Made by a program: the position numbers and the translations under genes. Positions 5,201-6,791 of a stretch of 6,791 bases of DNA are shown in pieces. The DNA comes from Acidobacteriota bacterium (GTDB lineage Bacteria > Acidobacteriota > Terriglobia > Terriglobales > Acidobacteriaceae). The stretch spans positions 1 through 6,791 of the forward strand of contig JAJZIF010000206.1 of the NCBI GenBank assembly GCA_021810735.1, in the 5' to 3' direction. The notes under the pieces are model-generated. The model was given only the letters and a program-made list of their open reading frames with translations. It was not told where the DNA came from and did no database searches. Each line of letters opens with the position of its first letter. The stretch's first letter is position 1.

Positions 5201-5216
5201 GACTACCACAAAAAGC

Positions 5217-5330
5217 GGAATTGTCATCCTGAGCCCAGCAAAATATCACAAGACGGGATTGTCAGCCTGAGTCCAGCGAAATATCACATAGCGGGATTGT
5301 CATCCTGAGCGTAGCGAAGGATCCAGAGGG
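5217..5330. repeat. Three tandem 38-bp repeats (TTGTCATCCTGAGC family)
   Basis: Units begin at 5217, 5255 and 5293 with an exact 38-bp period. Units 1 and 2 agree at 31 of 38 positions. Unit 3 diverges in its second half and carries GCGTAGCGAAGGATCC. The core TTGTCATCCTGAGC is, from memory, a very common dispersed intergenic sequence in acidobacterial genomes. There are no unique spacers, so it is not a CRISPR array. Confidence 0.8.
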
Positions 5331-5386
5331 CGCTAATGTCCTGAGTCTTAAATTCGTTAAAGAAATGATTTTCGGCCTTGTATCGG

Positions 5387-5406
5387 GGCACGACTTCAGT
5401 CGTGCC
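5387..5406. repeat. Perfect hairpin GGCACGAC-TTCA-GTCGTGCC
   Basis: An 8-bp perfect stem (9 bp if the loop closes) with a TTCA loop, inside the MITE-like element. It sits between the convergent porin and ftsB-like genes, so it may also act as a transcription end for both. As I recall, it is a recurrent acidobacterial REP-type palindrome. Confidence 0.65.
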
Positions 5407-5426
5407 GCAAATGGCGCAAAACAGAT

Positions 5427-5438
5427 GGGCTTCAGCCC
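5427..5438. repeat. Second TTCA-loop hairpin GGGC-TTCA-GCCC
   Basis: A short GC stem with the same TTCA loop as the hairpin 20 bp to its left. CAG (5422-5424) and CTG (5439-5441) could extend the stem across a 2-nt bulge. The paired arrangement is typical of REP doublets. Confidence 0.5.
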
Positions 5439-5552
5439 CTGAGTGCTGCTGTTCGAATCACTTCCATGAATCGAATTGTTGAATGAACTTCAGACTCAGG
5501 ACGCTAGCGAAACCTGTCAACTGAATCTTCTTGGATTCTTCCTGCGAGTCTC

Positions 5553-6008
5553 TTATTTATGCTGCGCTGACGCAGGCGCTTGCGGCAACGTATAAATCAC
5601 TTCGCCCGGACGGGTGTAGTGCATCTGCTCGCGGGCCTCATACTCAATCGTGTCGGGGTCGTTCTGCAGGCGTTCGTCGTGCAGCGCGAGGCGTTGGTTT
5701 TCCTGCTGCAAACTTAAAATCTGCTGATGCAGTTGCTTCGCCTGACGCTGCTTCTGCTGGTACGCGACAATGCCGTCGTGCCCCAGAATCGCATAGACGC
5801 CTAAAAACAAAGACAACGCAATGAACAGCGCCGTGGCCGCCTTGCGCCGCATACCCAGGACGCGGGTTGATAGACGCTCAATCCGGCTACCATGCTTGGC
5901 CGCTGCCGGTGCCTGGGACTGCGCTTCGCCAACGATCAACTGGCGTTGCAACTCGTTTCGTCCTCGTCCATTCATTGTTCGATACTCGCAGTCATCCGCC
6001 CATCCCAC
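5553..6008 (-). CDS. FtsB/DivIC-type septum formation initiator (up to 151 aa)
   Basis: A bitopic membrane protein of the cell-division complex that joins FtsL and FtsQ to recruit and activate septal peptidoglycan synthesis. Residues 1-55 form a polar cytoplasmic tail. Residues 56-76 (AATALFIALSLFLGVYAILG) cross the membrane. A coiled coil follows (about 82-112, KQRQAKQLHQQILSLQQENQ), then the family's closing motif NDPDTIEYEAREQMHY followed by RPGEVIY. The GTG at 6008 is 7 nt after the upstream mutase stop. An ATG at 5975-5973 (residue 12) with a weak GCGAG is an alternative giving 139 residues, and neither has a strong ribosome-binding site. The cytoplasmic tail is longer than in E. coli FtsB (103 aa in total). 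It is the second gene of a unit with the phosphohexomutase. Confidence 0.85.
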   Translation of the reverse strand: MGWADDCEYRTMNGRGRNELQRQLIVGEAQSQAPAAAKHGSRIERLSTRVLGMRRKAATALFIALSLFLGVYAILGHDGIVAYQQKQRQAKQLHQQILSLQQENQRLALHDERLQNDPDTIEYEAREQMHYTRPGEVIYTLPQAPASAQHK

Positions 6009-6015
6009 CTCTTGC

Positions 6016-6791
6016 TTATTCCAGGACCCACTGCTTCGCGGACTCGGTCAGCTTTGCTGAATCTTCCTTGGAGCGCGCCTCCGTATAAGCGCGCACCACC
6101 GGTTCCGTTCCAGAAAGTCGATAACAAACCCACGCGCCGTCGTCGAAGATAAGCTTTAGGCCATCTGTCCGGACGATCGAGGCAACCTTCCGTCCGGCAA
6201 GGTCTTTCGGTTCTGTCTTCAACTTCTTAGTGAAGTTGTCTTTGGCCTGTTGAGTCAAGCGAAAATTCTCTCGAACCGGATAATAGGAACCCACCTTGCC
6301 AAAAAGGGCCTGCAACTGTTCGCCCAGGGCCTTGCCGCGAACCGCCACCATTTCCGCGACCAGCAATCCCGCCAGGATGCCGTCCTTCTCCGGAACATGG
6401 CCGCGAATCGTCAGGCCCGCGCTCTCTTCGCCGCCAATGGCAATCTTGTCCTGATCGATCAGCTCGCCAATGTATTTGAAGCCCACCGGCGTTTCGTACA
6501 GTTGAATCTTGTGAAACTCCGCCAGCGCGCTGATGCAGTTGGTCGTGGCCACGCTTTTGGCCACGCCGTTGCGCCAGCCGCGCGTCTCCACCAGATAGTC
6601 GAACAGCAGCGCAACAATGTAGTTCGGCTGAATGAACGTGCCATCCCGATCGACGATCCCGAAGCGGTCGGCATCGCCATCGGTCGCAATCCCCAGATGC
6701 GCATCGGTCTCGCGCATCTTTGCCTTGCAGTCTCCCAGCAAGGGATCGTCCGGCTCCGGCGCATGGCCTCCGAACAGCACGTCGCGGTAGT
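6016..6791 (-). CDS. Phosphoglucomutase/phosphomannomutase family protein, 5' partial
   Basis: The C-terminal half or so of an alpha-D-phosphohexomutase, which moves phosphate between C1 and C6 of a hexose phosphate for cell-wall, LPS or storage sugar synthesis. The frame continues past the window edge (Tyr-Arg-Asp before the GTG at 6780), so the catalytic phosphoserine loop is outside. Visible motifs are FGGHAPEP, the Mg-binding loop DGDADR (6664-6681), the sugar-recognition loop GGEESAGL, and the phosphate-binding SGTEPVVR in the last domain. The GGEESAG loop points to the phosphoglucomutase/phosphomannomutase branch and away from GlmM, which normally has GGEQSGH. Substrate preference cannot be settled. 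It is transcribed before the FtsB-like gene with a 7-nt gap, so the two are almost certainly co-transcribed. Confidence 0.92.
   Translation of the reverse strand, partial: YRDVLFGGHAPEPDDPLLGDCKAKMRETDAHLGIATDGDADRFGIVDRDGTFIQPNYIVALLFDYLVETRGWRNGVAKSVATTNCISALAEFHKIQLYETPVGFKYIGELIDQDKIAIGGEESAGLTIRGHVPEKDGILAGLLVAEMVAVRGKALGEQLQALFGKVGSYYPVRENFRLTQQAKDNFTKKLKTEPKDLAGRKVASIVRTDGLKLIFDDGAWVCYRLSGTEPVVRAYTEARSKEDSAKLTESAKQWVLE

Larger units (their letters stand above)
5331..5509. mobile_element. MITE-like inverted-repeat element (about 170-180 bp)
   Basis: The left arm 5331-5366 and the reverse complement of the right arm 5474-5509 agree at about 28 of 36 positions, including a shared GTCCTGAGTCT block. 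Between them lie two hairpins that both have a TTCA loop, at 5387-5406 and 5427-5438. No ORF is inside. CGCTA occurs in direct orientation at 5331-5335 and 5502-5506 and may be a 5-bp target-site duplication, although it overlaps the arms and the exact ends are uncertain. The size and structure fit a non-autonomous miniature element or a REP-type composite; no transposase in this window would move it. Confidence 0.6.

Noticed and set aside
5217..5330. Possible CRISPR array
   Set aside because: Direct tandem units without unique spacers and with drift between units; no cas gene nearby.
5821..6152. Several plus-strand frames of 70-90 codons
   Set aside because: Antisense to the FtsB-like and mutase genes, with no motifs.

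Overview
The window looks like chromosome from a member of the Acidobacteriota (Terriglobia/Acidobacteriaceae type). This is inferred from three things. The oxidase subunit III has a glycine-rich N-terminus. The repeat family contains the phrase TTGTCATCCTGAGC. Hairpin repeats of the form GGCACGACTTCAGTCGTGCC and GGGCTTCAGCCC, as I recall them, litter acidobacterial intergenic DNA. No 16S or other marker gene is present, so the assignment is not proven.

Layout, left to right. (1) The 3' part of a heme-copper oxidase subunit III gene, plus strand, cut by the window start. (2) Converging on it, a two-gene minus-strand unit: a small four-helix membrane protein whose stop overlaps the GTG start of a 64-residue XRE-type HTH regulator. 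A near-perfect 15-bp dyad lies over the likely promoter. (3) A minus-strand secreted protein with two BON-type domains, with its own promoter and a palindrome at the probable transcription start. (4) 380 bp without a gene, then a minus-strand CsoR/RcnR/FrmR-family regulator with a classic G-tract operator just upstream. (5) Facing away from that operator, a run of three unannotated small ORFs on the plus strand (31, 55 and 48 codons), each with a ribosome-binding site. (6) An OprB-type porin gene with a separate promoter and a TTAACT dyad beside its -10. (7) 434 bp of intergenic repeats: three tandem 38-bp units, then a MITE-like element with about 36-bp imperfect inverted ends and two internal hairpins. 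(8) A minus-strand unit, phosphohexomutase (cut by the window end) followed 7 nt later by an FtsB/DivIC-type division protein.

The most interesting part is 2820-3500. The regulator carries Cys35, His60 and His64, a metal-type set, on an otherwise FrmR-like sequence with Pro2. Its operator sits between divergent promoters. No transporter, metallochaperone or formaldehyde dehydrogenase lies beside it; the only thing reading away from the operator is the small-ORF run. If those ORFs are translated they would form a compact, possibly metal- or aldehyde-responsive small-protein locus next to an outer-membrane porin. This is an inference; the ORFs, their ribosome-binding sites and the operator are read directly from the sequence.
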